Counted from the stretch's first letter, positions 36,005 to 46,543 are shown. The stretch: 64,000 bases of DNA from Pseudomonas wayambapalatensis (GCA_014268975.2 CP077096.1:1572501-1636500); one strand, 5' to 3'. Notes: generated by a model from the letters alone, not told the origin. Made by a program: numbers and translations.

Positions 36005-36616
36005 ATGAGCGAATCCACCGAACGCGACGAACGCCACTTGGCGCGCATGCAGCGCAAAAAAGCAATCATCGACGAACGTATCGCCAACTCCCCCAACGAA
36101 TGTGGCCTGCTGCTGGTGCTCACGGGCAATGGCAAGGGCAAGAGCAGCTCGGCCTTCGGCATGCTCGCCCGCGCGCTGGGGCATGGCATGCAGTGCGGGG
36201 TGGTGCAGTTCATCAAGGGTCGCAACAGCACTGGCGAAGAGCTGTTCTTCCGCCGCTTCCCCAATGAAGTGCGCTACCACGTGATGGGCGAGGGCTTCAC
36301 CTGGGAAACCCAGGACCGCCAGCGCGACATCGCGGCTGCAGAAGCGGCCTGGGCGGTCTCCCGCCAGTTGCTGCAGGACCCGTCGGTGCAGTTCGTGGTG
36401 CTCGACGAGCTGAATATCGCCCTCAAGCACGGCTACCTCGACCTCGACCAGGTGCTCTCGGACATCCAGGCCCGTCCACCGATGCAGCACGTCATCGTCA
36501 CGGGCCGCGCCGCCAAGCCGGAGATGATCGAGCTGGCCGACACCGTGACCGAGATGGGCATGCTCAAGCACGCCTTCCAGGCCGGTATCCGCGCACAGAA
36601 GGGCGTTGAACTGTGA
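36005..36616 (+). CDS. cobO: Cob(I)yrinic acid a,c-diamide adenosyltransferase
   Basis: A 203-aa corrinoid adenosyltransferase (CobA/BtuR family). It transfers the 5'-deoxyadenosyl group of ATP to cobalt(I). The P-loop GNGKGKSSSAFG (41-52) is typical, as are the segments GMQCGVVQFIKG and VVLDELNIALKHGYLDLD. It is the first gene behind the riboswitch. Its end overlaps cobB by four bases. Longer frames starting in the riboswitch are not used. Confidence 0.95.
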   Translation: MSESTERDERHLARMQRKKAIIDERIANSPNECGLLLVLTGNGKGKSSSAFGMLARALGHGMQCGVVQFIKGRNSTGEELFFRRFPNEVRYHVMGEGFTWETQDRQRDIAAAEAAWAVSRQLLQDPSVQFVVLDELNIALKHGYLDLDQVLSDIQARPPMQHVIVTGRAAKPEMIELADTVTEMGMLKHAFQAGIRAQKGVEL

Positions 36617-37911
36617 GTCGAGCCACCCGTCATTGCCCAGCGGTGTTGATCGCCGCACCGGCCTCCGGCCAGGGCAAGACCACCGTCACTGCCGCCCTGG
36701 CGCGCCTGCACCGCAACCTCGGGCGCAAGGTGCGGGTGTTCAAGTGCGGGCCGGATTTTCTCGACCCGATGATCCTGGAGCGCGCCAGTGGCGCCCCGGT
36801 GTATCAGTTGGACATGTGGATGATCGGCGAGCAGGAGAGCCGCCGCCTGTTGTGGGACGCCGCCGCCGAAGCCGACCTGATCCTCATCGAGGGTGTCATG
36901 GGGCTGTTCGACGGCACGCCGTCGAGCGCTGACCTGGCGCGGCATTTCGGCGTGCCGGTGCTGGCGGTGATCGATGGCACTGCCATGGCCCAGACCTTCG
37001 GGGCCCTGGCCCTGGGGCTGGCGCGCTACCAGCCCGACCTGCCATTCGCTGGCGTGCTGGCCAACCGGGTCGGCAGCCTGCGTCATGCGCAACTGCTCGA
37101 AGGCAGCCTGACCGAAGGCTTGCGCTGGTATGGCGGGTTGTCTCGCGAGCGCGGCATCGAATTGCCCAGCCGTCACCTCGGGCTGGTCCAGGCCAGTGAG
37201 CTGAACGATCTGGATGCACGCCTGGACGCCGCCGCCGAGGCCTTGGGCGCCAGCTGCGATGCTGCCTTGCCGCCACCGGTGGCCTTTGTCGAGCCACAAA
37301 CCGTGCACTCGGCCGCAAGCCTGGCCGGTGTGCGCATCGGTGTGGCCCGCGACGAGGCCTTCGCCTTCCTCTATGGCGCCAATCTCGACCTGCTGCGCGA
37401 TCACGGCGCGGAGCTGGTGTTCTTCTCGCCGTTGCATGATCGCCACCTGCCTGTGGTCGACAGCCTGTATTTGCCTGGCGGCTACCCCGAACTGCATCAC
37501 CACGCCCTGGCGGCCAACGCGCCGATGCGCGAGGCGATCCGCGGCCATCATGCCGAAGGCAAACCCTTGTTGGCCGAATGCGGCGGCATGCTCTATCTGC
37601 TCGATGCCTTGACCGACGTTGCGGGCGAGCGCGCCGAGCTGCTGGGACTGTTGCCCGGCGAAGCCGTGATGCAGAAGCGCCTCGCCGCCTTGGCGCTGCA
37701 GGCTGTCGAGTTGCCTGAAGGCACCCTGCGTGGCCATACCTACCATCATTCCCTGACTACCACCGAGCTTGTGCCCATCGCCCGTGGCCTGAGCCCCAAT
37801 GGCGGACGTGGCAACGAGGCGGTCTATCGTCTGGGGCGCTTGACGGCGTCCTACGTGCACTTCTATTTCCCTTCCAACCCCGAAGCGGCGGTGGCGCTGT
37901 TGCGACCATGA
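36613..37911 (+). CDS. cobB: Cobyrinic acid a,c-diamide synthase
   Basis: A 432-aa glutamine-dependent amidotransferase that amidates the a and c side chains. N-terminal ATP-grasping P-loop APASGQGKTTVTAALARLHR; C-terminal class I GATase domain with LLAECGGMLYLLD nucleophile and a distal His region. It starts with GTG overlapping the cobO stop, so it is translationally coupled. Length matches the aerobic CobB family. Confidence 0.95.
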   Translation: MSRATRHCPAVLIAAPASGQGKTTVTAALARLHRNLGRKVRVFKCGPDFLDPMILERASGAPVYQLDMWMIGEQESRRLLWDAAAEADLILIEGVMGLFDGTPSSADLARHFGVPVLAVIDGTAMAQTFGALALGLARYQPDLPFAGVLANRVGSLRHAQLLEGSLTEGLRWYGGLSRERGIELPSRHLGLVQASELNDLDARLDAAAEALGASCDAALPPPVAFVEPQTVHSAASLAGVRIGVARDEAFAFLYGANLDLLRDHGAELVFFSPLHDRHLPVVDSLYLPGGYPELHHHALAANAPMREAIRGHHAEGKPLLAECGGMLYLLDALTDVAGERAELLGLLPGEAVMQKRLAALALQAVELPEGTLRGHTYHHSLTTTELVPIARGLSPNGGRGNEAVYRLGRLTASYVHFYFPSNPEAAVALLRP

Positions 37912-38558
37912 ACGAACACGCTTTCAGCGAGGCCGAGCGCGCTGCGGTCTACCGCGCGATCGGCGAGCGTCGCGACATGCGCCACTTCATCGGCGGCGAC
38001 GTGGCGCCTGCGCTGCTTGCCCGGCTGCTGGCCGCCGCGCACCAGGCGCCCAGCGTCGGGTTGATGCAGCCCTGGCGCTTCATTCGGATCAGCCAGCGCG
38101 ATCTGCGCTTGCGCATCCAGGCGCTGGTGGAGGAAGAGCGGATTCGCACCGCCGAGGCCCTCGGCGAGCGCTCCGATGCATTCATGAAGCTCAAGGTCGA
38201 AGGCATCGGCGAGTGCGCCGAGGTGCTGGTTGCCGCCTTGATGGACAAGCGCGAGCCGCACATCTTCGGCCGCCGCACCCTGCCGGAAATGGACCTGGCG
38301 TCGATGGCCTGCGCGATCCAGAACCTCTGGCTGGCCGCACGCGCCGAGGGGCTGGGGATGGGCTGGGTGTCGTTGTTCGACCCGCAGGCGCTGGGCGAGC
38401 TGCTGAGCATGCCGACTGGGGCCAAGCCGGTGGCGGTGTTGTGCCTGGGGCCGGTGGCGAAATTTTACGAAGCGCCCATGCTGGTGCTGGAAGACTGGGC
38501 GCGTGAGCGGCCGCTGAGCGAGATGCTCTACGAGAACCAATGGGGAGAGCGGCCATGA
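37908..38558 (+). CDS. bluB: 5,6-dimethylbenzimidazole synthase
   Basis: A 216-aa flavin-destroying nitroreductase-fold enzyme that turns FMNH2 plus O2 into the lower ligand DMB. Typical motifs are [38 protein letters not shown] and [31 protein letters not shown]. It overlaps both neighbours by ATGA junctions. Its presence shows the strain can make its own DMB, hence true B12, under aerobic conditions. Confidence 0.94.
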   Translation: MNEHAFSEAERAAVYRAIGERRDMRHFIGGDVAPALLARLLAAAHQAPSVGLMQPWRFIRISQRDLRLRIQALVEEERIRTAEALGERSDAFMKLKVEGIGECAEVLVAALMDKREPHIFGRRTLPEMDLASMACAIQNLWLAARAEGLGMGWVSLFDPQALGELLSMPTGAKPVAVLCLGPVAKFYEAPMLVLEDWARERPLSEMLYENQWGERP

Positions 38559-39463
38559 GCATCGCCTTGCTGACCGTCGCCGGTGTGGCGCTGGATGCGC
38601 TGTTGGGGGAGCCGCAGCGGCGTCATCCTCTGGTGGCTTTCGGCAACTTCGCCGGGCGTCTGGAGCAGCGCTTGAATGCCGGTGGCCGTGGCTGGCGCAG
38701 CCACGGCGTCAGTGCCTGGTTCCTGGCCGTGGTGCCCTTGACCCTGCTGGCGCTGATCCTGTCGTGGCTGCCCTACATCGGTTGGCTGGTGGACGCCCTG
38801 GCGCTGTATTGCGCGCTGGGCATGCGCAGCCTGGGCGAGCATGTATTGCCCGTGGCCCAGGCCCTGCGCCAAGGGGATCTGGATGAAGCACGGCGACGGG
38901 TAGGCTATCTGGTCAGCCGCGAGACCCGCGAGCTCGACGAGGCTGCCGTGGCCCGCGCCGCCACCGAGTCGGTGCTGGAGAATGGCAGCGATGCGGTGTT
39001 CGCCGCGCTGTTCTGGTTCGTCGTGGCCGGTGCGCCGGGCGTGGTGCTGTATCGCCTGAGCAATACCCTGGATGCCATGTGGGGCTATCGCAATGAGCGC
39101 TTCGAGCGCTTTGGCTGGGCTGCGGCGCGCATCGACGATGTGCTCAACTTCCTGCCGGCCAGGCTGGTGGCACTGACCTACGCGTTGCTGGGCAAGACCC
39201 GCCTGGCCTTGAGGTGCTGGCGCAGCCAGGCGCCATTGTGGGACAGCCCCAACGCGGGCCCGGTGATGGCCGCAGGGGCCGGCGCCCTGGGCGTGGAGCT
39301 GGGAGGCCCGGCGGTGTACCACGGCGAGCTGCACGAACGCGCCCGTCTGGGTGAGGGGCCGGTGGCCGATGCCGATGCCATCGAGCGGGGCTGGAGCCTG
39401 GTGCAGCGCGGCGTATGGCTGTGGCTGCTGGTGATCTGCACGGGGGCCTGGCTCTATGCTTGA
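38555..39463 (+). CDS. cobD: Adenosylcobinamide-phosphate synthase (CbiB/CobD)
   Basis: A 302-aa membrane enzyme with about five helices that attaches (R)-1-amino-2-propanol phosphate to adenosylcobyric acid. Family motif [17 protein letters not shown] near the N-terminus. It has [27 protein letters not shown] in the core. ATG at 38555 overlaps the bluB stop; the in-frame ATG at 38540 would start inside bluB without need. Overlaps cobC by eight bases. Confidence 0.93.
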   Translation: MSIALLTVAGVALDALLGEPQRRHPLVAFGNFAGRLEQRLNAGGRGWRSHGVSAWFLAVVPLTLLALILSWLPYIGWLVDALALYCALGMRSLGEHVLPVAQALRQGDLDEARRRVGYLVSRETRELDEAAVARAATESVLENGSDAVFAALFWFVVAGAPGVVLYRLSNTLDAMWGYRNERFERFGWAAARIDDVLNFLPARLVALTYALLGKTRLALRCWRSQAPLWDSPNAGPVMAAGAGALGVELGGPAVYHGELHERARLGEGPVADADAIERGWSLVQRGVWLWLLVICTGAWLYA

Positions 39464-40448
39464 ACATGGTGGTCGCCTGCTGCGCGCGATGCGCCAGTAC
39501 GGTATCGCACGCGAAGACTGGCTCGACCTGTCCAGCGGTATCGCTCCCTGGTCCTTCGCCATCCCACCGATTCCGCTGGATGCCTGGGCGCGCCTGCCCG
39601 AGATCGAGGATGGCCTGGAGCAGGCCGCGCGCGCCTATTACGGTGTCGATGAGCTGCTCGCGGTGGCCGGTTCCCAGGCGGCGATCCAGGCCTTGCCGCA
39701 CTTGCGCGCGCGCGGGCGGGTTGGCGTGTTGTCGCCGTGCTATGCCGAGCATCCGCACGCCTGGCAGCGCGCCGGGCATGAGCTTGTCGCGCTCGATGAC
39801 GACCAGGTCGAAGAGGCCCTGGACAGTCTCGATGTGCTGTTGCTGGTCAACCCGAACAATCCGACCGGGCGCTGCGTACCGCGCGAGCGTCTGCTCGCCT
39901 GGCACGCTCGCCTGGCCCGGCGCGGCGGCTGGCTGGTGGTGGACGAGGCGTTCATGGACAACACCCCGGCACACAGCCTCATCGACCAGAGCGGACGTGC
40001 TGGATTGATCGTGCTGCGTTCGTTCGGCAAGTTCTTTGGTCTGGCCGGTGTGCGTCTGGGCTTCGTCATGGCCGAGGCGCCACTGTTGCAGCGCCTGGCC
40101 GAGATGCTGGGGCCATGGACGGTCAGCGGCCCGACTCGAATCATCGGCCAGTCGTGCCTTGCCGATGGCCACGCCCAGCAGGCGCAGATCGTGCGCTGCG
40201 CCGAAGCCAGCGCACGCCTGGCAGCACTGCTGGCCGAGTCCGGCTTGCCCGCCACTGGCGCCTGTGACCTGTTCCAGTACCTGCGTGATCCGCGCGCCGC
40301 GCAGCTGCATGACTTTCTCGCCCGTCGCGGCATTCTCGTGCGCCTGTTCGAAACGCCTTCCGCCCTGCGCTTTGGCTTGCCTGCCTGTGCGGCGGATGAA
40401 CAGCGCCTGCGCCAGGCGCTGCAAGACTTTCAGAAGGAATCGGCATGA
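39456..40448 (+). CDS. cobC: Threonine-phosphate decarboxylase
   Basis: A 330-aa PLP enzyme, aminotransferase fold type I. It makes 1-amino-2-propanol O-phosphate from threonine phosphate. The Schiff-base lysine is in [18 protein letters not shown], with NPNNPTGR a distinct family element. It is named cobC in the Pseudomonas denitrificans system and cobD in Salmonella. It begins inside the end of the preceding gene and ends in an ATGA overlap with cobQ. Confidence 0.92.
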   Translation: MLEHGGRLLRAMRQYGIAREDWLDLSSGIAPWSFAIPPIPLDAWARLPEIEDGLEQAARAYYGVDELLAVAGSQAAIQALPHLRARGRVGVLSPCYAEHPHAWQRAGHELVALDDDQVEEALDSLDVLLLVNPNNPTGRCVPRERLLAWHARLARRGGWLVVDEAFMDNTPAHSLIDQSGRAGLIVLRSFGKFFGLAGVRLGFVMAEAPLLQRLAEMLGPWTVSGPTRIIGQSCLADGHAQQAQIVRCAEASARLAALLAESGLPATGACDLFQYLRDPRAAQLHDFLARRGILVRLFETPSALRFGLPACAADEQRLRQALQDFQKESA

Positions 40449-41899
40449 CCACCCTAATGGTGCAAGGCACCACCTCCGATGCCGGCAAGAGCACGCTGGT
40501 TACCGCCCTGTGCCGCTGGCTGTTGCGCCAGGGTGTCGGCGTGGTGCCGTTCAAGCCGCAGAACATGGCGCTCAACAGCGCGGTGACCGCCGACGGTGGC
40601 GAGATTGGCCGCGCCCAGGCGGTGCAGGCCCAGGCCTGCCGGCTGGCGCCGCACACCGACATGAACCCGGTGCTGCTCAAGCCCAACAGCGACACTGGCG
40701 CCCAGGTCATCGTCCATGGCCGCGCGGTAACCAGCATGAACGCCGTCGCCTACCACGACTACAAGGCCATCGCCATGCAGGCGGTGCTGGCCTCGCACCA
40801 GCGCCTGAGCGCCGCCTACCCGGTGGTGATGGTCGAAGGTGCAGGCTCGCCCGCCGAGATCAACCTGCGCGCCGGCGATATCGCCAACATGGGGTTTGCC
40901 GAGGCAGTGGACTGCCCGGTGATCCTGGTGGCCGATATCAACCGTGGGGGCGTTTTCGCCCACCTGGTCGGCACCCTCGAACTGCTGTCGCCCAGCGAGC
41001 AGGCGCGGGTGAAGGGGTTTGTCATCAACCGTTTTCGCGGTGACATCGCCTTGCTGCAACCGGGCCTGGACTGGCTCGAGCAGCGTACCGGCAAACCGGT
41101 GCTGGGCGTATTGCCCTACGTCACCGACCTGCACCTGGAGGCCGAGGACGGCATTGACCGGCGCCAGTCGCTCAAGGGCGATCGTGTGCTCAAGGTGATC
41201 GTTCCGGTGCTGCCGCGCATCAGCAACCACACCGACTTCGACCCGCTGCGCCTGCACCCGCAGGTGGACTTGCAGTTCATCGGACCCGGCCAGCCGATCC
41301 CGCCTGCCGACCTGATCATCCTGCCCGGCTCCAAGAGCGTGCGCGGTGACCTGGCGCAATTGCGCGAGCGCGGCTGGGACAGCGCCATTGCCCGCCACCT
41401 GCGTTATGGTGGCAAGCTCATCGGCATCTGTGGCGGGCTGCAGATGCTCGGGCGCCAGGTGCACGACCCGCTCGGGCTGGAGGGGCCAGCAGGTTCGAGC
41501 GCTGGGCTGGGCCTGTTCGACTACGCCACGGTGCTGGAAGCCGAAAAGCAGCTGCGCAATGTCGCAGGCGTGCTGAGCCTCGAGCAGGCATCGGTGTCGG
41601 GCTACGAGATCCACGCAGGTGTCACCCAGGGGCCTGCGCTGGAGCAGCCCGCGGTGATGCTCGCAGACGGCCGTGCCGATGGCGCGATCAGCGCCGACGG
41701 GCAAATCCTCGCCACTTATCTGCATGGCCTGTTCGAGGGTAGCCAGTCGTGCGCCGCGCTGCTGCGCTGGGCCGGGCTGGATGACGTCGACGTGGTCGAT
41801 TACGAGGCATTGCGCGAGCGCGATATCGAGCGTCTGGCCGACCTCATCGAGCAGCACCTGGACACTGCGCAGTTGCGCGCCTTGTGTGGAGTCGCCTGA
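40445..41899 (+). CDS. cobQ: Cobyric acid synthase
   Basis: A 484-aa enzyme adding four amides (b, d, e, g) to adenosylcobyrinic acid diamide. N-terminal dethiobiotin-synthetase-like domain with P-loop [21 protein letters not shown]-terminal GATase domain has [12 protein letters not shown] with the nucleophilic Cys and a distal HGLFE. It is the longest protein of the operon, at the usual length for the family. Confidence 0.95.
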   Translation: MTTLMVQGTTSDAGKSTLVTALCRWLLRQGVGVVPFKPQNMALNSAVTADGGEIGRAQAVQAQACRLAPHTDMNPVLLKPNSDTGAQVIVHGRAVTSMNAVAYHDYKAIAMQAVLASHQRLSAAYPVVMVEGAGSPAEINLRAGDIANMGFAEAVDCPVILVADINRGGVFAHLVGTLELLSPSEQARVKGFVINRFRGDIALLQPGLDWLEQRTGKPVLGVLPYVTDLHLEAEDGIDRRQSLKGDRVLKVIVPVLPRISNHTDFDPLRLHPQVDLQFIGPGQPIPPADLIILPGSKSVRGDLAQLRERGWDSAIARHLRYGGKLIGICGGLQMLGRQVHDPLGLEGPAGSSAGLGLFDYATVLEAEKQLRNVAGVLSLEQASVSGYEIHAGVTQGPALEQPAVMLADGRADGAISADGQILATYLHGLFEGSQSCAALLRWAGLDDVDVVDYEALRERDIERLADLIEQHLDTAQLRALCGVA

Positions 41900-41900
41900 G

Positions 41901-42422
41901 ATGCGCAACCTGATCCTCGGTGGTGCCCGCTCGGGCAAGAGCCGCCTGGCCGAGCAACTGGCTGCGGCCAGTGGTTTGCCGGTCACCTACATCGCCACCA
42001 GCGAGCCGCTGGACGGCGAGATGAATGAACGCGTGCGCCTGCACCGCGAGCGTCGGCCTTCTGACTGGGGGCTGATCGAAGAGCCTCTGGCCTTGGCCCG
42101 CGTGCTGCGTGCCGAAGCCGACCAAGGGCGCTGCCTGCTGGTGGATTGCCTGACCCTTTGGTTGACCAATCTGCTGATGCTCGACGAAGAGCAACGCCTG
42201 GCCGAGGAGCGTGACGCGCTGCTCGACTGCCTGGGTAGCCTGCCGGGCACGCTGATCCTGGTCAGCAACGAAACCGGCCTGGGCGTGGTGCCCATGGGCG
42301 AGCTGACCCGTCGTTACGTCGACCTGGCCGGCTGGCTGCACCAGGCCGTGGCCGAACGCTGTGAGCGCGTGGTTCTCACGGTTGCCGGCCTTCCTCTCAT
42401 GCTCAAAGGACCTGCTCTATGA
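41901..42422 (+). CDS. cobP: Adenosylcobinamide kinase / guanylyltransferase
   Basis: A 173-aa bifunctional enzyme (CobP, CobU in Salmonella). It phosphorylates adenosylcobinamide and transfers GMP to it. The P-loop [13 protein letters not shown] (about 6-18), catalytic-domain [11 protein letters not shown] and [21 protein letters not shown] are clear. One-base gap after cobQ and a 4-bp overlap with cobT follow. No unusual residues noted. Confidence 0.94.
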   Translation: MRNLILGGARSGKSRLAEQLAAASGLPVTYIATSEPLDGEMNERVRLHRERRPSDWGLIEEPLALARVLRAEADQGRCLLVDCLTLWLTNLLMLDEEQRLAEERDALLDCLGSLPGTLILVSNETGLGVVPMGELTRRYVDLAGWLHQAVAERCERVVLTVAGLPLMLKGPAL

Positions 42423-43474
42423 ATACCACCTGGTGGCTCGATGCCTGCCAACCCCTCGACAACGACGCCATGGAGCAGGCGCGCAGCCGTCAGCAGCAAC
42501 TGACCAAACCCGCCGGATCGCTGGGCCAGCTGGAAGCCCTGGCGATTACCCTGGCCGGCCTGCAAGGTCGTGAGCGTCCGAACCTCGAGCGCGTGGCAAT
42601 CGGCCTGTTTGCCGGTGACCATGGCGTGGTGGAGGAGGGTATCTCCGCCTATCCCCAGGCAGTTACTGGCCAGATGTTGCGCAATTTCGTCGGCGGTGGC
42701 GCGGCGATCAGCGTGCTGGCGCGTCAACTGGAGGCGACGCTGGACGTGGTCGACCTGGGGACCATCGACCCCGAACTACAACTGCCGGGCGTGCATCACC
42801 TGCGCCTGGGTACCGGTACTGCCAACTTCGCCCGTCAGCCAGCGATGACCGAGGCGCAACTGCGCGGCGCGCTAGCGGCCGGGCGCGACAGTGCCTTGCG
42901 TGCAGCAGAGCAGGGCGCGCAGTTGTTCATCGGTGGCGAGATGGGCATTGGCAACACCACGGCAGCGGCGGCCCTGGCCAGTGCGTTGCTCGGGTGCCCG
43001 GCCAATGCCCTGAGCGGCCCGGGTACCGGGCTCGACAGTGCCGGGGTACGGCACAAGGCCGAGGTGATCGAGCGTGCCCTGACATTGCACGGCCTGCAGG
43101 ACGGCGACCCGTTGCGGGCATTGGCCTGCGTCGGTGGTTTCGAGATCGCCGCGCTGGCGGGGGCGTACCTGGCCTGCGCGCAGGAAGGGATAGCGGTGCT
43201 GGTCGACGGCTTCATCTGCAGCGTGGCGGCCTTGGTTGCCGTGCGCCTCAATCCGCAGTGCCGCCAGTGGCTGCTGTTCGCCCACCAAGGCGCCGAGCCT
43301 GGGCATCGGGCCTTGCTCGAGGCGCTGCAGGCAGAACCGCTGTTGGCCCTCGGGCTGCGCCTGGGCGAGGGCAGCGGTGCTGCGCTGGCGGTTCCTTTGA
43401 TGCGTCTGGCCTGCGCGCTGCACGGTCAGATGGCCACCTTCGCCGAAGCGGCGGTCGCGGATCGTCCGGCATGA
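42419..43474 (+). CDS. cobT: Nicotinate-nucleotide-DMB phosphoribosyltransferase
   Basis: A 351-aa enzyme that activates DMB by moving the phosphoribosyl group from nicotinate mononucleotide to give alpha-ribazole phosphate. Characteristic segments are [41 protein letters not shown] and [20 protein letters not shown]. The catalytic Glu region lies near the C-terminal half. It uses the product of BluB from the same operon (CobU in P. denitrificans naming). Confidence 0.95.
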   Translation: MNTTWWLDACQPLDNDAMEQARSRQQQLTKPAGSLGQLEALAITLAGLQGRERPNLERVAIGLFAGDHGVVEEGISAYPQAVTGQMLRNFVGGGAAISVLARQLEATLDVVDLGTIDPELQLPGVHHLRLGTGTANFARQPAMTEAQLRGALAAGRDSALRAAEQGAQLFIGGEMGIGNTTAAAALASALLGCPANALSGPGTGLDSAGVRHKAEVIERALTLHGLQDGDPLRALACVGGFEIAALAGAYLACAQEGIAVLVDGFICSVAALVAVRLNPQCRQWLLFAHQGAEPGHRALLEALQAEPLLALGLRLGEGSGAALAVPLMRLACALHGQMATFAEAAVADRPA

Positions 43475-44040
43475 TCCTCGATCTGCTGCGTCATGGTGAA
43501 ACCGAACTGGGCGGCGGCCTGCGCGGCAGCCTGGACGACGCCCTGACCGCGCAGGGCTGGGCGCAGATGCGTGCGGCTGTCGAGAAGGGTGGGCCCTGGG
43601 ACGTGCTGGTCAGTTCGCCCTTGCAGCGTTGTGCACGTTTCGCCGACGAGCTGGGCGCAGGTCTCCAACTGCCGGTGCAGCTCGAAGCGGGTGTACGCGA
43701 GCTGCACTTTGGCGAGTGGGAAGGACGCAGCGCGGCGCAGATCATGCAGACCGAAGCTGACGCCTTGGGGCTGTTCTGGGCCGACCCATACGCCTTCACG
43801 CCGCCTGCAGGCGAGCCGGTTGCCGACTTCGCCGAGCGCGTGCTGGCCGCGATCGAAACCCTGGCCCGGCAACACTCGGGCAAGCGCGTGCTGCTGGTGA
43901 CCCACGGCGGTGTCATGCGCTTGTTGCTGGCGCGTGCCCGTGGCCTGCCGCGTGAGCAGTTGCTGCAGGTCGAGGTGGGGCACGGTGCGTTGGTACGTCT
44001 GGCGCTGCAGGCTGACGGCCAGTTGCGTGAGGTAGCCTGA
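43471..44040 (+). CDS. cobC: Alpha-ribazole phosphatase (histidine phosphatase family)
   Basis: A 189-aa phosphoglycerate-mutase-fold phosphatase. The catalytic motif [10 protein letters not shown] carries the phospho-histidine; the second His is in [11 protein letters not shown]. It removes phosphate from alpha-ribazole phosphate or the finished cobalamin phosphate. It is called cobC in Salmonella, a different gene from the decarboxylase called cobC in the Pseudomonas naming. Overlaps both flanking genes by a few bases. Confidence 0.85.
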   Translation: MILDLLRHGETELGGGLRGSLDDALTAQGWAQMRAAVEKGGPWDVLVSSPLQRCARFADELGAGLQLPVQLEAGVRELHFGEWEGRSAAQIMQTEADALGLFWADPYAFTPPAGEPVADFAERVLAAIETLARQHSGKRVLLVTHGGVMRLLLARARGLPREQLLQVEVGHGALVRLALQADGQLREVA

Positions 44041-44774
44041 TGCTGCCGTTCTGGATTGCCCTGCAGTTTCTCAGCAGCCTACCGGTAAGCCTGCCGGGCA
44101 TGCCGGAGCCGCGGCAGATGGGGCGCTCGCTGCTGTTCTACCCGGCTGTCGGGTTGCTGTTCGGCCTGCTGCTGTGGGCTGCCAGCGGGCTGCTGCAGGG
44201 GGCAGCGGCACCGTTGCAGGCGGCATTGCTGCTGACCTTGTGGGTGCTGCTCAGTGGCGCCCTGCACCTGGATGGCCTAGCCGACAGTGCCGATGCCTGG
44301 CTGGGTGGCTTCGGCGACCGCGAGCGCACCTTGCAGATCATGAAAGACCCGCGCAGTGGCCCGATTGCCGTGGTCACCCTGGTGCTGGTGCTGCTGTTGA
44401 AGTTCTGCGCCTTGTGGGTGCTGGTCGAGCGTGGCGCGGGTGCCTGGTTGGTTCTGGCGCCAGTGGTCGGGCGGGCTGCGATGCTCGGTTTGTTCCTCTG
44501 CACACCTTATGTGCGTGCGGGGGGGCTGGGCTCGGCACTGGCCGAACACCTGCCCAGGCGTGCGGCAGGCTGGGTGCTGCTGGGCAGTGCGCTGGGCTGT
44601 CTGGTGCTGGGTGGCTGGCTGGGGCTGTGGCTGCTTCTGGTGGCAGCGCTGGTCTTTGCGTTCTTGCGGCGGCAGATGTGCCGCCGGTTGGGCGGGACCA
44701 CCGGTGACACTGCAGGTGCACTGCTGGAACTGCTGGAGTTGACGGTGGTATTGGGGCTGGCACTTTTGTATTGA
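44040..44774 (+). CDS. cobS: Adenosylcobinamide-GDP ribazoletransferase (cobalamin synthase)
   Basis: A 244-aa inner-membrane enzyme that joins adenosylcobinamide-GDP with alpha-ribazole, finishing the pathway. Family signs are FLSSLPVSLPG near the start, SGALHLDGLADSADAWLGGFGDRERTLQIMKDPRSGPIAVV in the conserved loop, then about five hydrophobic helices. Start shares one base with the previous stop. It is the last gene of the operon (CobV in P. denitrificans). Confidence 0.95.
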   Translation: MLPFWIALQFLSSLPVSLPGMPEPRQMGRSLLFYPAVGLLFGLLLWAASGLLQGAAAPLQAALLLTLWVLLSGALHLDGLADSADAWLGGFGDRERTLQIMKDPRSGPIAVVTLVLVLLLKFCALWVLVERGAGAWLVLAPVVGRAAMLGLFLCTPYVRAGGLGSALAEHLPRRAAGWVLLGSALGCLVLGGWLGLWLLLVAALVFAFLRRQMCRRLGGTTGDTAGALLELLELTVVLGLALLY

Positions 44775-44874
44775 TACCCGGGCAAATTCGGAATCTGCCT
44801 TCAATCATTGTGGAAATTTCCCAGTGTTTGCAGGGTTACGCTCGGCTTCCTTCCGTGCCCTGGGGTAATCTCCG

Positions 44875-46053
44875 ATGCTCTACCGTCTGCTTGTCGGCCT
44901 GTTGTTACTGGTGCCGCTAACGGCTCCAGCAGCTGATCTGATCGATTTCTGGGGCACACCGCGCCACGGTGGTAACAGTTTCAACCGCCTGCCGCCCGAG
45001 CAAGCTTACTTCGACGCCCTGCAAGCCTACGGTGCGACCTGGGTGCGGCTTTCGTACGACAAATGGAAGCCGGCCGGCAGGGATTTCCTGTTGGGCGACG
45101 CCGACAACTACACAGAGCTTGTCCAGACAGATCTGGACACACTGAAACAGGTGCTGGATCGCGCGCAGCGTGCAGGCCTGAAATTGGTCATCGCACCGCT
45201 TTCGCTGCCGGGCATGCGCTGGTCGCAGAACAATCAGGGTCATTTCGATGATCGGCTGTGGCAGGACAAGCGCTACTGGGTTCAGTCCGCGGCCTTCTGG
45301 CGGGACCTGGCGCAGGCATTGAAAGGCCATCCCGCTGTCGCAGCCTATAACCTGGTCAATGAGCCCGCCCCGGAAAAGCAGGGTGGTCTGCCGGAGCATG
45401 CCTCGCAGGAGCAGATGAAAGCCTGGTATGCGCGGCAGCAGGGCGGGCCGCGTGATCTGCCGGCACTGTCTGCCAAGCTGCTGGCAGCGATCCGGGCAGT
45501 GGACGACAAGACCCCGGTGATGGTCGATGCCGGCTGGTATGCCGCGGCCGATGCTTTCGGCTATTGGCCAAGGCCGCTGGCAGATGCGCGTGTGCTCTAC
45601 AGCGTGCACATGTACGAACCCTACGCTGCCACCAGTGCGCCGAACATGGCGCGCAAGCGGCCGTTCGAATACCCGGGGAGGGTGCCTTTCGCGGGGCGTG
45701 ACGAGCACTGGGATGCGGCGCGGGTAGCACAGTACCTGCAACTTCCGCTGCAATGGGCCGAGGCCATGCGGGTCCCGCGTTCACGACTGGTGGTCGGCGA
45801 GTTCGGCTGTATGCGCCGTCTGCCGGGCTGTCATCGCTACCTGGAGGACGTTCTGGAAGTGCTCGTGCATGAGCGGCTGCACTGGGCCTTCTACAGCTTT
45901 CGCGAGGACAGCTGGGATGGCATGGACTACGAACTGGGCAGCGGCAAGGTGCCGTGGCGCTACTGGAAGGCTATCGACGAGGGCGCGCCCGATCCGCTCG
46001 AGCGTAAGGCCGGTGAGGCATTCGAACCGATTCGTCGGCGTTTGCAGCCATGA
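44875..46053 (+). CDS. Secreted glycoside hydrolase family 5 protein
   Basis: A 392-aa exported glycosidase. A signal peptide (MLYRLLVGLLLLVPLTAPAA) is followed by a (beta/alpha)8 domain of the cellulase type. The acid/base is E163 in YNLVNEPAPE and the nucleophile E309 in VVGEFGC, the expected spacing. Many pseudomonad relatives sit near exopolysaccharide genes; here there are none, so the natural polymer (endoglucanase or other beta-glycan) is unknown. It is separated from the cob operon by 100 bp with no visible terminator. Confidence 0.82.
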   Translation: MLYRLLVGLLLLVPLTAPAADLIDFWGTPRHGGNSFNRLPPEQAYFDALQAYGATWVRLSYDKWKPAGRDFLLGDADNYTELVQTDLDTLKQVLDRAQRAGLKLVIAPLSLPGMRWSQNNQGHFDDRLWQDKRYWVQSAAFWRDLAQALKGHPAVAAYNLVNEPAPEKQGGLPEHASQEQMKAWYARQQGGPRDLPALSAKLLAAIRAVDDKTPVMVDAGWYAAADAFGYWPRPLADARVLYSVHMYEPYAATSAPNMARKRPFEYPGRVPFAGRDEHWDAARVAQYLQLPLQWAEAMRVPRSRLVVGEFGCMRRLPGCHRYLEDVLEVLVHERLHWAFYSFREDSWDGMDYELGSGKVPWRYWKAIDEGAPDPLERKAGEAFEPIRRRLQP

Positions 46054-46087
46054 GCTAATCGAGAAACTTCTTGCAACATCCCTGGGT

Positions 46088-46103
46088 GCGGGTATATACA
46101 CGC
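46088..46103. promoter_or_regulatory. GTATATAC operator upstream of marR-type gene
   Basis: GCGGGTATATACACGC lies 5 bp before the MarR-family start codon. The palindromic centre GTATATAC is repeated in the same context at 46528-46543 upstream of the next gene. This is the arrangement expected for a self-regulating MarR repressor. Confidence 0.6.
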
Positions 46104-46107
46104 TTTC

Positions 46108-46512
46108 ATGTTGACCAGTGAATGCATCTGCACCCACCTGCGTCGTGCCGCCCGCGGGGTGAGCCGACATTACGACGAGGCCCTGGCGGGCTTCGGTATC
46201 AATGTCGCGCAGTTTTCCTTGTTGCGTCATCTGCAGCGGCTCGACCAGCCGAGTATCACCAGCCTGGCCGAGGCCATGGGCCTGGACCGCAGCACCTTGG
46301 GTCGCAACCTGCGGGTGCTGGAGGCCGATGGGTTGGTGGCGCTTGGCGAGGGCAGCGACCAGCGCAATCGCCTGGTGTGCCTGACCGAGGCTGGCAAGGC
46401 GTGCCTGGCTGCCGCACATCCTGCCTGGGAGCAGGCTCAGCTACAGTTGGTCGAGCATCTGGGCGAGGGGCAGCGCGATGAACTGGTTCGCTTGTTGGAG
46501 CGTTTGGCCTGA
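46108..46512 (+). CDS. MarR-family transcriptional regulator
   Basis: A 134-aa winged-helix repressor. The DNA-recognition segment is PSITSLAEAMGLDRSTLGRNLRVLEADGLV (about 50-79). The wing follows with LVALGEGSDQRNRLVCLTEAGKA. MarR proteins respond to small aromatic or toxic molecules and usually regulate a neighbouring pump, here the MFS gene 64 bp downstream. A matching operator stands before each of the two genes. Confidence 0.88.
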   Translation: MLTSECICTHLRRAARGVSRHYDEALAGFGINVAQFSLLRHLQRLDQPSITSLAEAMGLDRSTLGRNLRVLEADGLVALGEGSDQRNRLVCLTEAGKACLAAAHPAWEQAQLQLVEHLGEGQRDELVRLLERLA

Positions 46513-46527
46513 AATGTGCCCTATAAA

Positions 46528-46543
46528 GCGGGTATATACCTGC
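46528..46543. promoter_or_regulatory. GTATATAC operator upstream of MFS gene
   Basis: GCGGGTATATACCTGC is the second copy of the box seen before the MarR gene, identical over GCGGGTATATAC. It lies in the 63-bp gap before the MFS start and overlaps its probable promoter. Confidence 0.6.

Noticed and set aside
40454..41986. 510-codon frame antisense to cobQ
   Set aside because: Mirror of a well-supported gene; no motifs and no ribosome site.
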